Below, one piece after another: positions 1 to 8,313 of a DNA stretch of 64,000 nucleotides (positions are counted from its first letter, which is position 1; every line of letters begins with the position of its first letter). The notes below the pieces were generated by a model. That model saw nothing but the letters and a program-made list of their open reading frames with translations. It had not been told where the DNA came from and ran no database searches. The DNA lies in the NCBI RefSeq assembly GCF_006542275.1, contig NZ_CP041217.1:2899501-2963500 (forward strand). Reading direction: 5' to 3'. This DNA is from Saccharibacillus brassicae (GTDB lineage: Bacteria > Bacillota > Bacilli > Paenibacillales > Paenibacillaceae). The position numbers and the translations under genes were made by a program.

Positions 1-328
1 CGAAAAGTTTCGAGAAAACCTTGAGAAAACGAAAGTTTGTTCGCAATAAAAGGCACAGCTGTTTCAACTGGACCGAAAATAGGGTAAGGTTAAAAGAAAA
101 GCTTTATCCATTTCTCCCGGACTATTCGGCCTTTGGCCGACGGTTGCAAGGCGAAGCGGATAAGACGTCAAGCAAGCAGAATCCAAATCTAAAAACTCAA
201 ACCGGCAGGAGCAACAATAACCGGCAGCAGCCTAACCCGAATGAACCGCTTCGATCGTGTCCGAGGCGTCGGGTGCGAACGAAACATGCTTTTTGCCAAA
301 TGGAAAAGACAAGAGGAGATGGACTTTA
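1..328. other. Intergenic stretch, no supported gene
   Basis: Nothing convincing is encoded here. A 102-codon open frame on the plus strand is Arg/Lys/Asn-rich, lacks a ribosome binding site and resembles no known protein. The segment is more AT-rich than its surroundings and probably holds the promoter and leader of the gene that starts at 329, but I see no clear -35/-10 pair. Confidence 0.5.
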
Positions 329-658
329 ATGGATTTGACGAATGAAAAGGTTCTGCATAACAGCTTTGGACCAGGGACGGTAACGGAAAACGGCGAAGGA
401 AAAGTTACCGTCAAATTCGCCGATGAAACCGGAGAGAAAACGTTCATGTATCCCGAAGCGTTCGAACATTACCTGACGATCAGCGATTCGAGCAAGCAGG
501 AACTCGTGACCGAAGAAATCCGGGAGAAAAAAGCCCAGATCGTCGAAGGCAAGCGCGTCGAAGAACAGGATCGCGTCGACGAAATCGAACGCCTGGCCGC
601 GGAGAAAGTCGCCGCACGCAAAAAGCCGAGCCGCAAAAAGGCCGCCACAACCAAATAA
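329..658 (+). CDS. Small conserved protein with SH3-like N-terminus and charged helical tail
   Basis: This is a 109-residue cytosolic protein of unknown function. Residues 1-50 contain an FGPGTV turn and short beta-type segments (VTVKFADETGEKTF), a pattern seen in small Bacillales proteins with an SH3-like barrel. Residues 55-95 are a highly charged Glu/Arg/Lys helix and the tail is Lys-rich, so nucleic-acid contact is possible. The start at 329 is preferred over an in-frame ATG at 257 because AGAGGAG at 312-318 lies at correct spacing upstream of it. The gene converges on pyk and shares a terminator with it. No specific function can be assigned. Confidence 0.7.
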   Translation: MDLTNEKVLHNSFGPGTVTENGEGKVTVKFADETGEKTFMYPEAFEHYLTISDSSKQELVTEEIREKKAQIVEGKRVEEQDRVDEIERLAAEKVAARKKPSRKKAATTK

Positions 659-764
659 ATCCTTCTCCGGCGATTCCGCCGGGCCGGTATCCAGCTTTCG
701 CTTCGGGTTCGCCCGGCGCGGAGGTCGCGTCACCCTTTACAGGCGGCACAGCCGCCGGATACCT

Positions 765-806
765 AAAAACCCCGCTTTCCGTCTATACGGAAAGCGGGGT
801 TTTTTC
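765..806. terminator. Bidirectional intrinsic terminator
   Basis: A GC-rich stem (CCCCGCTTTCCG paired with CGGAAAGCGGGG) is flanked by an A run on the left and a T run on the right. It can therefore end both the gene at 329-658 and the convergent pyk. Confidence 0.9.
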
Positions 807-830
807 TATTTTCTATAATGAGGGACCGGG

Positions 831-2246
831 TTAGACCTGCTGAACTTTCATGACGTTCGTGTTGCCGGCCTGGCCGATCGGGATGCCCGCCGACAGGACG
901 ACGGTATCGCCCGACTTGATGTAACCGGCTTCGAGCGCGTTTTTGGTCGCGACTTCGAACATTTCGTCGGTGCTCGTGACGGCTTGACCTTGCATCGGCA
1001 CGACGCCGTACAGCAGGCTCATTTTCGGCAGCGTTTTGGCATTCTGGCTCACCGCGATGATTGGAGCTTTCGGGCGGTATTTCGAGATCATGCGGGCCGT
1101 GAAGCCCGATTCGGTCGAAATGATTAGCGCCGCCGCGTCGAGTACGAGCGAAGCGTTCACCGAACTCTGGCTCACCACTTCGGTGATGTCGTTCAGGTGC
1201 AGCGCGCGTTTGCTGTTGAACTGCACGTCGTAGTCGATCATCGTTTCGGCTTTGGCCGCGACGGCCGCCATCGTGCGGATCGATTCGAGCGGGTATTTGC
1301 CCGCCGCGGATTCGCCGGAGAGCATGACGCAGTCCGCGCCCTGAAGTACGGCATTCGCCACGTCGCTGACTTCGGAACGGGTCGGACGCGGGTTCACCTG
1401 CATCGACTCCAGCATATGCGTCGCCACGATGACCGGTTTGCCGGCCAGGTTGCACTTGTCGATCATGAGCTTCTGGGCAGCCGGCACGTCCTGGACCGGA
1501 ACTTCCACGCCGAGATCGCCGCGGGCGACCATGATGCCGTCGGACGCTTCGATGATCGCGTCGAGGTTGTCCATGCCTTCCTGGTTCTCGATCTTGGAGA
1601 TGATCTGCACATGCTCTGCGCCTTGCTCGGCCAGAATGCGGCGGATTTCCATGATGTCTTCGCCTTTGCGGACAAACGAAGCGGCGATAATTTCAACGTT
1701 TTCGCTCAGACCGTAGTTGATATGCATCACGTCGCGCTCGGTGACGCCCGGCAGGCTCGTTTTGACACCCGGCAGGTTGACGCCTTTGCGCGGTTTGAGA
1801 CGTCCGCCGTTCAGGATGCGGCAGTAGATCTCGCCGCCTTCGATCTTGAATACGTCGAGGGCGATCAGGCCGTCGTCGATCAGGATGCGGTCGCCCACAT
1901 GCACGTCTTCGTTCAGCTTCGGATAGTTGACGCCGATACGCTCCGCCGTGCCAAGCACTTCCGGTTCGGTCGTCAGGATCAGTTCGGCGCCCGCTTCGAG
2001 CTGCACGTATTCTTCCAGCAGTTTGCCGATACGCACTTCCGGACCTTTGATGTCCATCATGATCGGAACGAACGTGTTCAGCTCGGCCGCGGCCTGGCGC
2101 ACTTTGCGAATGCGTTCGCTGTGGTCGGCCGGTTCGCCGTGCGCCATGTTCAGGCGGGCCACCGTCATGCCGGATTGGATCATTTCTTTGAGCATCTCGA
2201 CCGTATCGCAAGCAGGTCCCATCGTACATACAATTTTCGTTTTCAT
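831..2246 (-). CDS. pyk: Pyruvate kinase (short form)
   Basis: Pyruvate kinase transfers phosphate from phosphoenolpyruvate to ADP, the last step of glycolysis, in the cytosol. The 471-residue product opens with MKTKIVCTMGPA and carries the family landmarks: MDIKGPEVRIG, MVARGDLGVE (metal/substrate site), ATHMLESM and the NAVLQGADCVMLSGESA segment. It ends at the core C-terminal domain, so it lacks the extra PEP-utilizer-like domain found in the roughly 585-residue Bacillus subtilis enzyme. The start at 2246 is chosen because CGAGGAGGC sits just upstream and the protein then begins exactly where the family does. A strong hairpin lies upstream in the probable leader. Confidence 0.96.
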   Translation of the reverse strand: MKTKIVCTMGPACDTVEMLKEMIQSGMTVARLNMAHGEPADHSERIRKVRQAAAELNTFVPIMMDIKGPEVRIGKLLEEYVQLEAGAELILTTEPEVLGTAERIGVNYPKLNEDVHVGDRILIDDGLIALDVFKIEGGEIYCRILNGGRLKPRKGVNLPGVKTSLPGVTERDVMHINYGLSENVEIIAASFVRKGEDIMEIRRILAEQGAEHVQIISKIENQEGMDNLDAIIEASDGIMVARGDLGVEVPVQDVPAAQKLMIDKCNLAGKPVIVATHMLESMQVNPRPTRSEVSDVANAVLQGADCVMLSGESAAGKYPLESIRTMAAVAAKAETMIDYDVQFNSKRALHLNDITEVVSQSSVNASLVLDAAALIISTESGFTARMISKYRPKAPIIAVSQNAKTLPKMSLLYGVVPMQGQAVTSTDEMFEVATKNALEAGYIKSGDTVVLSAGIPIGQAGNTNVMKVQQV

Positions 2247-2270
2247 TTTCGGAAAAAGCCTCCTCGTTTT

Positions 2271-2309
2271 CTTGAGCTTCAGGGGTTGTTGTCCGCCCCG
2301 AAGCTCAAG
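2271..2309 (-). promoter_or_regulatory. Leader hairpin upstream of pyk
   Basis: CTTGAGCTTC and GAAGCTCAAG pair perfectly, and a GGGG/CCCC extension with one bulged base brings the stem to about 14 bp around a ten-base loop. It lies 25 bases before the pyk start codon, just ahead of the ribosome binding site. There is no T run, so it is not an intrinsic terminator. It may stabilise the mRNA or bind a regulator. Confidence 0.55.
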
Positions 2310-2542
2310 GATGATCACCGGTTTGGCGTCGGGCAGATTTCGGTCAGCCGGTCGTTTCGCACAGGGTCTTCGGTGCGTACAATCGGTCGGCGGACCGGGC
2401 CATTCTTTATTGTTTACCCGCTTTGGGCGGATTGATTGGCGCTTTCAACAACCTTTTGTCTGTATTGTACCGCTGCGGCAGGCAGGATGAAATGACATAT
2501 AGTACAATGTAGGAAACATAGTACGGTAGAAAGGAAGTCCTT

Positions 2543-3328
2543 ATGCCGAGAGTGGAACACGTCTATCAGGACAACGGAGCGCAATGGTACGAACAGGCGG
2601 AGAACGGTCGGGATTGTCATATGCTTACGCTCGCCACCTATGGAAAATGTATCTACTGGGTGGACGGGGAGCGCCATCTGATGGAGAGAGGCGACGTGCT
2701 GCTCATACCGGCGCACACGCCCTATTACGGAAAAAGCGTGCCGACGCTGTCGCATACCAAAACGGTCGTCGGTTTTACGGTGTCGGCCGAAGACGCAGGC
2801 GTGCTGCCGCTGCTGCGGCGCGAACATCCGTACAAGCGGCGTCTCGGGCGCTACGAATCGGTGCACGACCGGATTCGCGTGCTGCGCGAGCAGTGGAACG
2901 AACGGCCGTCGTATTACGAACTGATGGCGCAGTCCATCCTGACGGAACTGCTGATCGACATCAGCCGGGAATACGACCGCGGACAGATCCATGGCGAGAA
3001 GCAGCGGCACGTCGAACAGATGAAGCGGTACATCGAGCGCCATTATCGCGAAAAGATTACCAAAGAAGTGCTGGGCGAAACCATCGACCGCACGCCCAAC
3101 TACGCCGCTTCGCTGTTCAAGGAAATTTCCGGCCGCACGATCAGCGAATGCGTGCACCGGCAGCGGATGAAGCGGGCCGTCTACATGCTGGAAGAATCGC
3201 GGCTGAACGCAGCCGAGATCGCCGAGTTTCTCGGCTACAAAGACGCTTCGTACTTTTACCGCATGTTCAAGAAGATTACGGGACGTTCGCCGTCCGAACT
3301 GCTCAAAGACCGGCGGCGGGACGGGTAG
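2543..3328 (+). CDS. AraC family transcriptional regulator with cupin domain
   Basis: This 261-residue regulator has an N-terminal cupin-like sensing domain (about residues 10-80, with LMERGDVLLIPAHTPYYG) and a C-terminal double helix-turn-helix (about 160-258). Conserved landmarks of the latter are NYAASLFKEISG in the first motif and IAEFLGYKDASYFYRMFKK followed by GRSP in the second. Such proteins usually sense a sugar and activate carbohydrate genes. An AGAAAGGAAG ribosome binding site precedes the ATG. It is divergent from pyk and convergent with a second AraC gene. Neither its ligand nor its target can be read from the sequence. Confidence 0.88.
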   Translation: MPRVEHVYQDNGAQWYEQAENGRDCHMLTLATYGKCIYWVDGERHLMERGDVLLIPAHTPYYGKSVPTLSHTKTVVGFTVSAEDAGVLPLLRREHPYKRRLGRYESVHDRIRVLREQWNERPSYYELMAQSILTELLIDISREYDRGQIHGEKQRHVEQMKRYIERHYREKITKEVLGETIDRTPNYAASLFKEISGRTISECVHRQRMKRAVYMLEESRLNAAEIAEFLGYKDASYFYRMFKKITGRSPSELLKDRRRDG

Positions 3329-3360
3329 AATGCGGCCCCGAACGGCTCGAACAGCCCCGG

Positions 3361-3456
3361 CGTACCGGTGGATGCGCGCACCGGCGGATATGCGTACCGG
3401 TAAATGCGCGTACCGGCGAATGCGTGCACCGGCGAATGCGCGTACCGGCGGATATG
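3361..3456. repeat. 16-bp tandem repeat, six units
   Basis: Six contiguous 16-bp units of the form CGTACCGGCGGATGCG begin at 3361, 3377, 3393, 3409, 3425 and 3441, each differing at a few positions, and a seventh starts to decay at 3457. The array fills the gap between the convergent AraC genes. Sixteen is not a multiple of three, so it does not encode a peptide repeat in one frame. Confidence 0.9.
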
Positions 3457-3474
3457 CGCCCGGACCGCCGGCCT

Positions 3475-4314
3475 TCAGGCTTCCGGCTGTTCGCGGTAGG
3501 CGGTAGGGGACACGCCGCAGACGCGCTTGAACATTTTGGAGAACAGGAACGGATCGGGATAGCCGACCGACCGGGCCACGTCGCTCACCGACAGCGAATG
3601 GTTGCGCAGCAGTTCGCGCGCGCGGCGCATGCGGTACTGCAGCACGAACGTCTGCAGCGGAACGCCGTACGCGTCCTTGAACAGGCTCGACAGATACGTC
3701 CGGTCGAGCCCGACGGCGCTTGCGATGTCTTCGGCGCCGAGCTTGCGGCTGTAGCCGTTCTCGATCACGGCCGCCGCCCGTGACAGATGCGCCTCCCTCG
3801 CGCGCGGAGGCGCGAGCGGGCGCGCCGTCGAAGCCGGCGCGCCTGCGACCAGCGCGGCCAGCAGGCGGTAGATCTCCGCCTGCGCCAGCAGGTCGCCGCC
3901 GGGCCGCTCGCGTACCTCGAGCAGCCCGGCGTAGAGACTCTCGAGCGGCGACCCGTCCGCCGCCGTATACACGGGCGAGCCGGCCGTCAGCCCGGCCCGC
4001 TCCAACAGCGCGCGGACATGCAGACCGCGCAGCCCGAACCAGACGTAGACCCACGGATCGTCGGGGTCCGCCTCGTAGTGCACGAGCGTATCGGGCAGGA
4101 TCAGGAAGCCCTGGCCGGGGCCGAGCGCGTACTCGCGGCCTTCCGAGCGGAAGACGCCCCGCCCGCGATGAATGTAATGCAGGATGTAGGCGTCCCGCAG
4201 CCCGGGGCCCCAGGAATGGTTGGGCGCGCAGATTTCGCGGCCGTAGAACAGCAGCGACACTTCGCCCTGCATGCGGTTTTCTTCGGACGTATGGGTGAAT
4301 TGTTCGGCGGGCAT
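3475..4314 (-). CDS. AraC family transcriptional regulator
   Basis: This 279-residue AraC/XylS regulator has a cupin-type arm domain (about residues 20-100, with HRGRGVFRSEGREYALGPGQ) and a C-terminal DNA-binding domain (about 180-275; DRTYLSSLFKDAYG and VARSVGYPDPFLFSKMFKR). The open frame runs 80 codons further upstream, but that part reads through a heptamer repeat and has no ribosome binding site. AAAGGAGAT lies directly upstream of the ATG at 4314. Across the repeat region it is divergent from the GH4 alpha-galactosidase gene, an arrangement typical of a MelR/RafR-like activator, so melA is a plausible but unproven target. Confidence 0.87.
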   Translation of the reverse strand: MPAEQFTHTSEENRMQGEVSLLFYGREICAPNHSWGPGLRDAYILHYIHRGRGVFRSEGREYALGPGQGFLILPDTLVHYEADPDDPWVYVWFGLRGLHVRALLERAGLTAGSPVYTAADGSPLESLYAGLLEVRERPGGDLLAQAEIYRLLAALVAGAPASTARPLAPPRAREAHLSRAAAVIENGYSRKLGAEDIASAVGLDRTYLSSLFKDAYGVPLQTFVLQYRMRRARELLRNHSLSVSDVARSVGYPDPFLFSKMFKRVCGVSPTAYREQPEA

Positions 4315-4324
4315 GAGCGATCTC

Positions 4325-4465
4325 CTTTCGGGAATGGCGGGATCGGGAATTGGGATGGGTGATGCAGGTATAGGATGCAGGATTGGGATGCAGGATGTGA
4401 GACGGGTGATGCAGGACTCAGGGTTTGGGACGCAGGACGCAGAATGTGGGATGCAAGATGCGGCC
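4325..4465. repeat. Degenerate heptamer tandem repeat (ATGCAGG-like)
   Basis: About twenty imperfect 6-8 bp units such as ATGCAGG, ATTGGG, ACGCAGG and ATGTGAG follow one another immediately upstream of the AraC start codon. The array would lie in that gene's 5' region. It looks like a decayed minisatellite. Confidence 0.7.
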
Positions 4466-4482
4466 ATGCGGCTGTCGATTTG

Positions 4483-4620
4483 AAATGTGGTCATAAAGTC
4501 AACATTTCCGGCTTTTTTGCCCTGAGAAAAGCGATTTGTTGACCAAATGAACACATTTTTGCCGAAAATCGCCGGAATGAGACGGATTGGCGAGAAAATG
4601 TGAGCATAAAGTCAACATTT
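4483..4620. repeat. Pair of 25-bp direct repeats
   Basis: Copies at 4483-4507 and 4596-4620 share AAATGTG, two variable bases, then CATAAAGTCAACATTT. Each copy has inverted ends (AAATGT and ACATTT). Related half-motifs (AAATGTG with CACATTT at 4645-4670; AACACATTT near 4550) surround them. They lie between the AraC gene and melA and could be protein-binding sites or a dispersed repeat. Confidence 0.65.
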
Positions 4621-4814
4621 ATGGGATTCGGCTTGTTTTTGATACGAAATGTGAATGAAATGATCACATTTTGGAGGAGCGGGCGGCTTGGCGGCGAGCT
4701 CGGGGTTGCGGCGGGACAACCCAAGGTCAGGGTCGAGCGGGCCGACTAGGCGGCCGGAGTGGCCTGGACGGCGGAACGATTTATAGCCGGTCCAAGATGG
4801 CGCCCTTTTTAAAA

Positions 4815-5383
4815 GAGTTTGGCAAAACCCCCGCAACGAAGCTGCGAAACATCGTCTGATCGGAATCGCTCCCGGGAGAGGATCGAAAGTCGGGTGGGGC
4901 GTTCCGTCTTTCGATCCTTTGATGGGAAGTCGCTGATGAAGGCGACGATGTAACTGCTTTTGCCAAATTCGATTGGAATCGCTCCAGTGGAAGGGAAGGA
5001 AAGTCGGTTGAAGCGTCCGTCTTTCTTTCCCCTAATCGTAGTCGCTTGAGGATTTTGGCAAAACCCCCGCAACGAAGCCACGAAACATCGTCTGATCGGA
5101 ATCGCTCCCGGGAGAGGATCGAAAGTCGGGTGGAGCGTTCCGTCTTTCGATCCTTTGATTGGAAGTCGCTGATAGAGGCGACGATGTAGCCGCTTTTGCC
5201 AAATTCGATTGGAATCGCTCCAGTGGACCTAATCCTGGTCGCTTGAGGAGTTTGGCAAAACCCCGCAACGAAGCCACGAAACATCGTCTGATCGGAATCG
5301 CTCCCGGGAGAGGATCGAAAGTCGGGTGGAGCGTTCCGTCTTTCGATCCTTTGATTGGAAGTCGCTGATGAAGGCGACGATGT
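4815..5383. repeat. Alternating palindromic repeat array (alpha/beta units)
   Basis: Three alpha units of exactly 103 bp (4849-4951, 5085-5187, 5281-5383) begin with ACATCGTC, end with GACGATGT and contain an inner inverted repeat AGGATCGAAAG...CTTTCGATCCT. Between them lie beta units (4957-5063 and a shorter one at 5194-5260) that begin TTTTGCCAAA and end TTTGGCAAAA. A right-hand beta end at 4815-4830 precedes the first alpha unit. The shorter beta lacks the inner hairpin tip present in the longer one. The alpha copies are nearly identical, so the array is recent or homogenised. No transposase is present. The layout resembles REP/BIME mosaics. Confidence 0.85.
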
Positions 5384-5431
5384 TTCTTCATACATTATAA
5401 CAAACAAACCTGCCATTACTCCATGTCCTCC

Positions 5432-5445
5432 TGTAAGCGCTAACG
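5432..5445 (+). promoter_or_regulatory. cre (CcpA) site upstream of melA
   Basis: TGTAAGCGCTAACG matches the catabolite-responsive element consensus TGWAARCGYTWWCW at 13 of 14 positions. It lies just upstream of a possible -10 (TATAGT, 5447-5452) and 47 bases before the melA start, so glucose repression through CcpA is expected. Confidence 0.75.
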
Positions 5446-5491
5446 TTATAGTAAAAGCAGAAACGGAAGCCAAAAACAGGAGGTTACCCAC

Positions 5492-6823
5492 ATGCAGAAA
5501 ATTACGTTTATCGGCGCGGGGAGTACAGTTTTCGTACGGAACGTACTGGGAGACATCATGATGACGCCGGCGCTTCAAGGGTTCGAGCTGGCTTTGTTCG
5601 ACATCGACCCGCAGCGATTGGGCGAGTCGGAGACCTTGCTTCGTGCCATGAAGAACACGGCAGGCAGCCAGTGCGGGATCAAAGCGTACACGGATCGCAA
5701 AGAAGCGCTGCGAGGAGCCAAATACGTCATCAACGCGATTCAGGTCGGCGGCTACGATCCGTGCACGATCACGGATTTCGAGGTGCCTAAGAAGTACGGG
5801 CTGCGCCAGACGATCGCGGATACGCTGGGAATCGGAGGTCTTTTCCGCAATCTGCGCACGATCCCGGTCATGCTGGACATCGCCGCGGATATGCGCGAAG
5901 TATGTCCCGACGCCTGGTTCCTGAACTACACGAACCCGATGGCGGTGCTGACGAGCGTCATGAACACGGCGGGCGGCATCAAGACGGTCGGGCTGTGCCA
6001 CAGCGTCCAGCACTGCATCCCGTCGCTGTTCGAGAATCTGGGCATTGATCAGACGAATGTGCGCGCGAAGATCGCCGGCATCAACCATATGGCCTGGCTG
6101 CTCGAAGTGACACGAGGCGGCGAGGACCTGTATCCCGAAATCAAGCGGCTCGCCGCCGAGAAGCAGCAGGAGAAGCACGGCGACATGGTGCGGTTCGAGC
6201 TGATGAACCGGTTCGGCTATTACGTGACGGAGTCGTCCGAGCACAATGCGGAATACCACCCGTACTTTATCAAAAAGAACTATCCCGAGCTGATCGAACG
6301 CTTCAACATTCCGCTGGACGAATATCCGCGCCGCTGCGTGAACCAGATCCGCGAATGGGGCGAGGTGCGCGACGGCCTCATGCAGAGCGAATCGCTGACC
6401 CACGAGCGCAGCGTCGAATACGCCTCGTACATTCTCGAAGCGATGGAGACGGACAAGCCGTTCAAGATCGCCGGCAACGTCATGAACAATGGATTGATCC
6501 CGAATCTGCCGCAGGATGCGTGCGTCGAGGTGCCGTGCCTGGTCGACGCTTCGGGCGTGAACCCGACCTATGTCGGCGCGCTGCCTCCGCAGCTCGCGGC
6601 GCTGAACCAGACCAACCTCAACACGCAGCGGTTGACGATCGAAGCGGCTTTGACGGGGCAAAGAGAGCATGTGTACCACGCGGCGCTGCTTGATCCGCAT
6701 ACGGCGGCCGAGCTGTCGATCGACGATATCGTATCGCTGTGCGACGACCTGATCGAAGCGCACGGCGAGTGGCTGCCGGCGTTCGCCGGAGAGCGGCGCA
6801 CCGCTTCGCAGAGCGTCGTCTAG
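5492..6823 (+). CDS. melA: Alpha-galactosidase, glycoside hydrolase family 4
   Basis: This GH4 enzyme hydrolyses alpha-galactosides such as melibiose in the cytosol by a redox mechanism that needs NAD+ and Mn2+. The 443-residue sequence follows E. coli MelA almost throughout. It has the dinucleotide-binding start ITFIGAGSTVFV, the NYTNPMA segment, the metal ligands Cys169 and His170 in GLCHSVQ, His199 in AGINHMAW, and the YVTESSEHNAEYHP and YHAALLDPHTAAEL blocks. AGGAGGT precedes the ATG. The gene stands alone, with a cre site upstream and an AraC regulator divergent across the repeats. No transporter is adjacent. Confidence 0.95.
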   Translation: MQKITFIGAGSTVFVRNVLGDIMMTPALQGFELALFDIDPQRLGESETLLRAMKNTAGSQCGIKAYTDRKEALRGAKYVINAIQVGGYDPCTITDFEVPKKYGLRQTIADTLGIGGLFRNLRTIPVMLDIAADMREVCPDAWFLNYTNPMAVLTSVMNTAGGIKTVGLCHSVQHCIPSLFENLGIDQTNVRAKIAGINHMAWLLEVTRGGEDLYPEIKRLAAEKQQEKHGDMVRFELMNRFGYYVTESSEHNAEYHPYFIKKNYPELIERFNIPLDEYPRRCVNQIREWGEVRDGLMQSESLTHERSVEYASYILEAMETDKPFKIAGNVMNNGLIPNLPQDACVEVPCLVDASGVNPTYVGALPPQLAALNQTNLNTQRLTIEAALTGQREHVYHAALLDPHTAAELSIDDIVSLCDDLIEAHGEWLPAFAGERRTASQSVV

Positions 6824-7131
6824 GAAGCGCGGATCGCCGGGCCGCGAAGAAGTCCGCGAACAAGCGCGGCCCGGAATCCGCCGAATCCCGGCGGCTCCGA
6901 AGGCTCGGACGTCTTCGTTCAAACACCTTCGGGCGCCTTTCCCGAACGGCCCAAGCGAGCACCGAGCCGTGCGTACCTGCGCTCCAGCCGCAAACCCGCG
7001 ATAAGCCCGCACATCTTGTGCAGGCTTATTTGCCGTTTTGACCTGTTTTTCCGCGGAGGTTCTGGTACACTGGGGTCAAATCCATCGTCGGCTTATTCCA
7101 TATCCATACAGAAAAGAGGGCTTTTACACCT
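6824..7131. other. Intergenic region between melA and the NlpC/P60 gene
   Basis: No gene is supported. It holds the weak hairpin at 7001-7040 and, further on, a possible extended -10 (TGGTACACT, ending 7071) for the downstream NlpC/P60 gene. The -35 is not clear. Confidence 0.5.
7001..7040 (+). terminator. Possible terminator after melA
   Basis: ATAAGCC and GGCTTAT pair, and the stem continues with GCAC/GTGC after one mismatch. The T-rich tail is short and interrupted by GCCG, so this is a weak candidate. Confidence 0.4.
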
Positions 7132-8190
7132 ATGAATCCCGGCAAAATACGTACGAATTTCGGCAAAAAAGGGCTGCTCGCGCTGTTCGCGCTGCTGCTT
7201 GTACTGCCTCTGCTGGCGCTGCCCGCAGCGAATTCCGCCCAGGCGGCCGCCGCGAGCGGCGCAGCGGGCCGCACCAAGACGGTGATCGGCGTATCCGTCG
7301 CCACGTTGTGGAAGTCTCCGGGCCTCGCGCGTTCGATCGACGCTCCTTCGCTTGCGGCGCCGGTCGACATGAAGACGTGGACGAACGCGATGAACACGGC
7401 GTCCAAGCGCAGATGGCTGACCGGCAAGACGGAGACGCAGGCGCTGTACGGAAGCGAAGTGAAGATCGTGCAGGCCAGAGGAAGCTGGTCGCAGGTCGTC
7501 GTCACGGATCAGGCGACTTCCAAAAGCCGCTACGGCTATCCCGGCTGGCTGCCGACCGCGCAGCTGCAGGCGGTCCCGGCCGGCGAATGGAGCGGCACGT
7601 CCGGTTCGGAAGCGGTCGTGAGCGCGAAGACGGCGGCGCTGTACAAAGCGGACGGCCGCAGCCGGCTGCTGGACGTCAGCTTCGGCACCCGGCTGCCGGT
7701 CGTCTCGGCCTCCGGTCCGTGGATCGAAGTGCGCACGCCGCAGCACGGCACGGCGCGCTTGTCCGCGGCTGACGCGAAGCTCGTCGCCGCCGGCCGGCCG
7801 GAAGACCGGCCGACCGGGCAGCAGCTCGTCGACACCGGCAAAGCGTTCCTCGGCCTGCCTTACCTCTGGGCCGGGACGTCCGCGTACGGCTTCGACTGCT
7901 CGGGCTTCACGGGCGCGATCTACGCCTACGCCGGCATTGCGCTGCCGCGCGACGCTTCGGAGCAGGCTCTGGCGGGTAAAGCCGTAACAAAGGCGAATTT
8001 GCAGCCGGGCGACCTGATGTTTTTTGCCCACAATAACGGCAAAGGCAAAGTGCACCACGTCGCGATGTATGTCGGAGACGGCAAAATGATGCATTCGCCC
8101 AAGGCAGGCAAAACGGTGGAGATCATTCCGATCGCCACGGCCGGGTACGCGAACGAGTTTTCCGCGGCCCGCCGCTACCTGAACGATTAA
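7132..8190 (+). CDS. Secreted NlpC/P60 cell-wall endopeptidase with SH3-type domains
   Basis: The product is expected to cleave peptide stems of peptidoglycan (gamma-D-Glu to diamino acid bonds) outside the membrane. Residues 1-38 form a signal peptide with a basic start, a long hydrophobic core and NSAQA before the cleavage site. Two SH3-like regions follow (about 48-150 and 158-222), and the NlpC/P60 domain spans about 228-350. Its catalytic Cys256 lies in GFDCSGF, and His309 in VHHVAMYVGDG is the likely catalytic His. The layout matches YkfC-type dipeptidyl-peptidases, usually of similar length. It is probably monocistronic. Confidence 0.92.
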   Translation: MNPGKIRTNFGKKGLLALFALLLVLPLLALPAANSAQAAAASGAAGRTKTVIGVSVATLWKSPGLARSIDAPSLAAPVDMKTWTNAMNTASKRRWLTGKTETQALYGSEVKIVQARGSWSQVVVTDQATSKSRYGYPGWLPTAQLQAVPAGEWSGTSGSEAVVSAKTAALYKADGRSRLLDVSFGTRLPVVSASGPWIEVRTPQHGTARLSAADAKLVAAGRPEDRPTGQQLVDTGKAFLGLPYLWAGTSAYGFDCSGFTGAIYAYAGIALPRDASEQALAGKAVTKANLQPGDLMFFAHNNGKGKVHHVAMYVGDGKMMHSPKAGKTVEIIPIATAGYANEFSAARRYLND

Positions 8191-8313
8191 AAATCCGGAA
8201 CGGTCAAAAAGAGAGATCAAAAAAAAGAAACCGATTGTCAAAGCCCTCGTAAAAGAGGGCATGAGAAGCTTTCAACAGGCTTTTATCCCACAATCGAACA
8301 GGAGAGAAAACAA

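Noticed and set aside
3361-5383. Possible CRISPR arrays
   Set aside because: The 16-bp units have no spacers, and the 103-bp units alternate with a second repeat family, not with unique spacers. No cas genes are present.
4781-7012. Minus-strand open frame of 743 codons across melA and the palindromic array
   Set aside because: It is antisense to the well-supported melA gene and reads through non-coding repeats.
7031-7131. Possible riboswitch before the NlpC/P60 gene
   Set aside because: Such genes can have c-di-AMP leaders, but the space between the likely promoter and the start is too short and no matching structure is visible.
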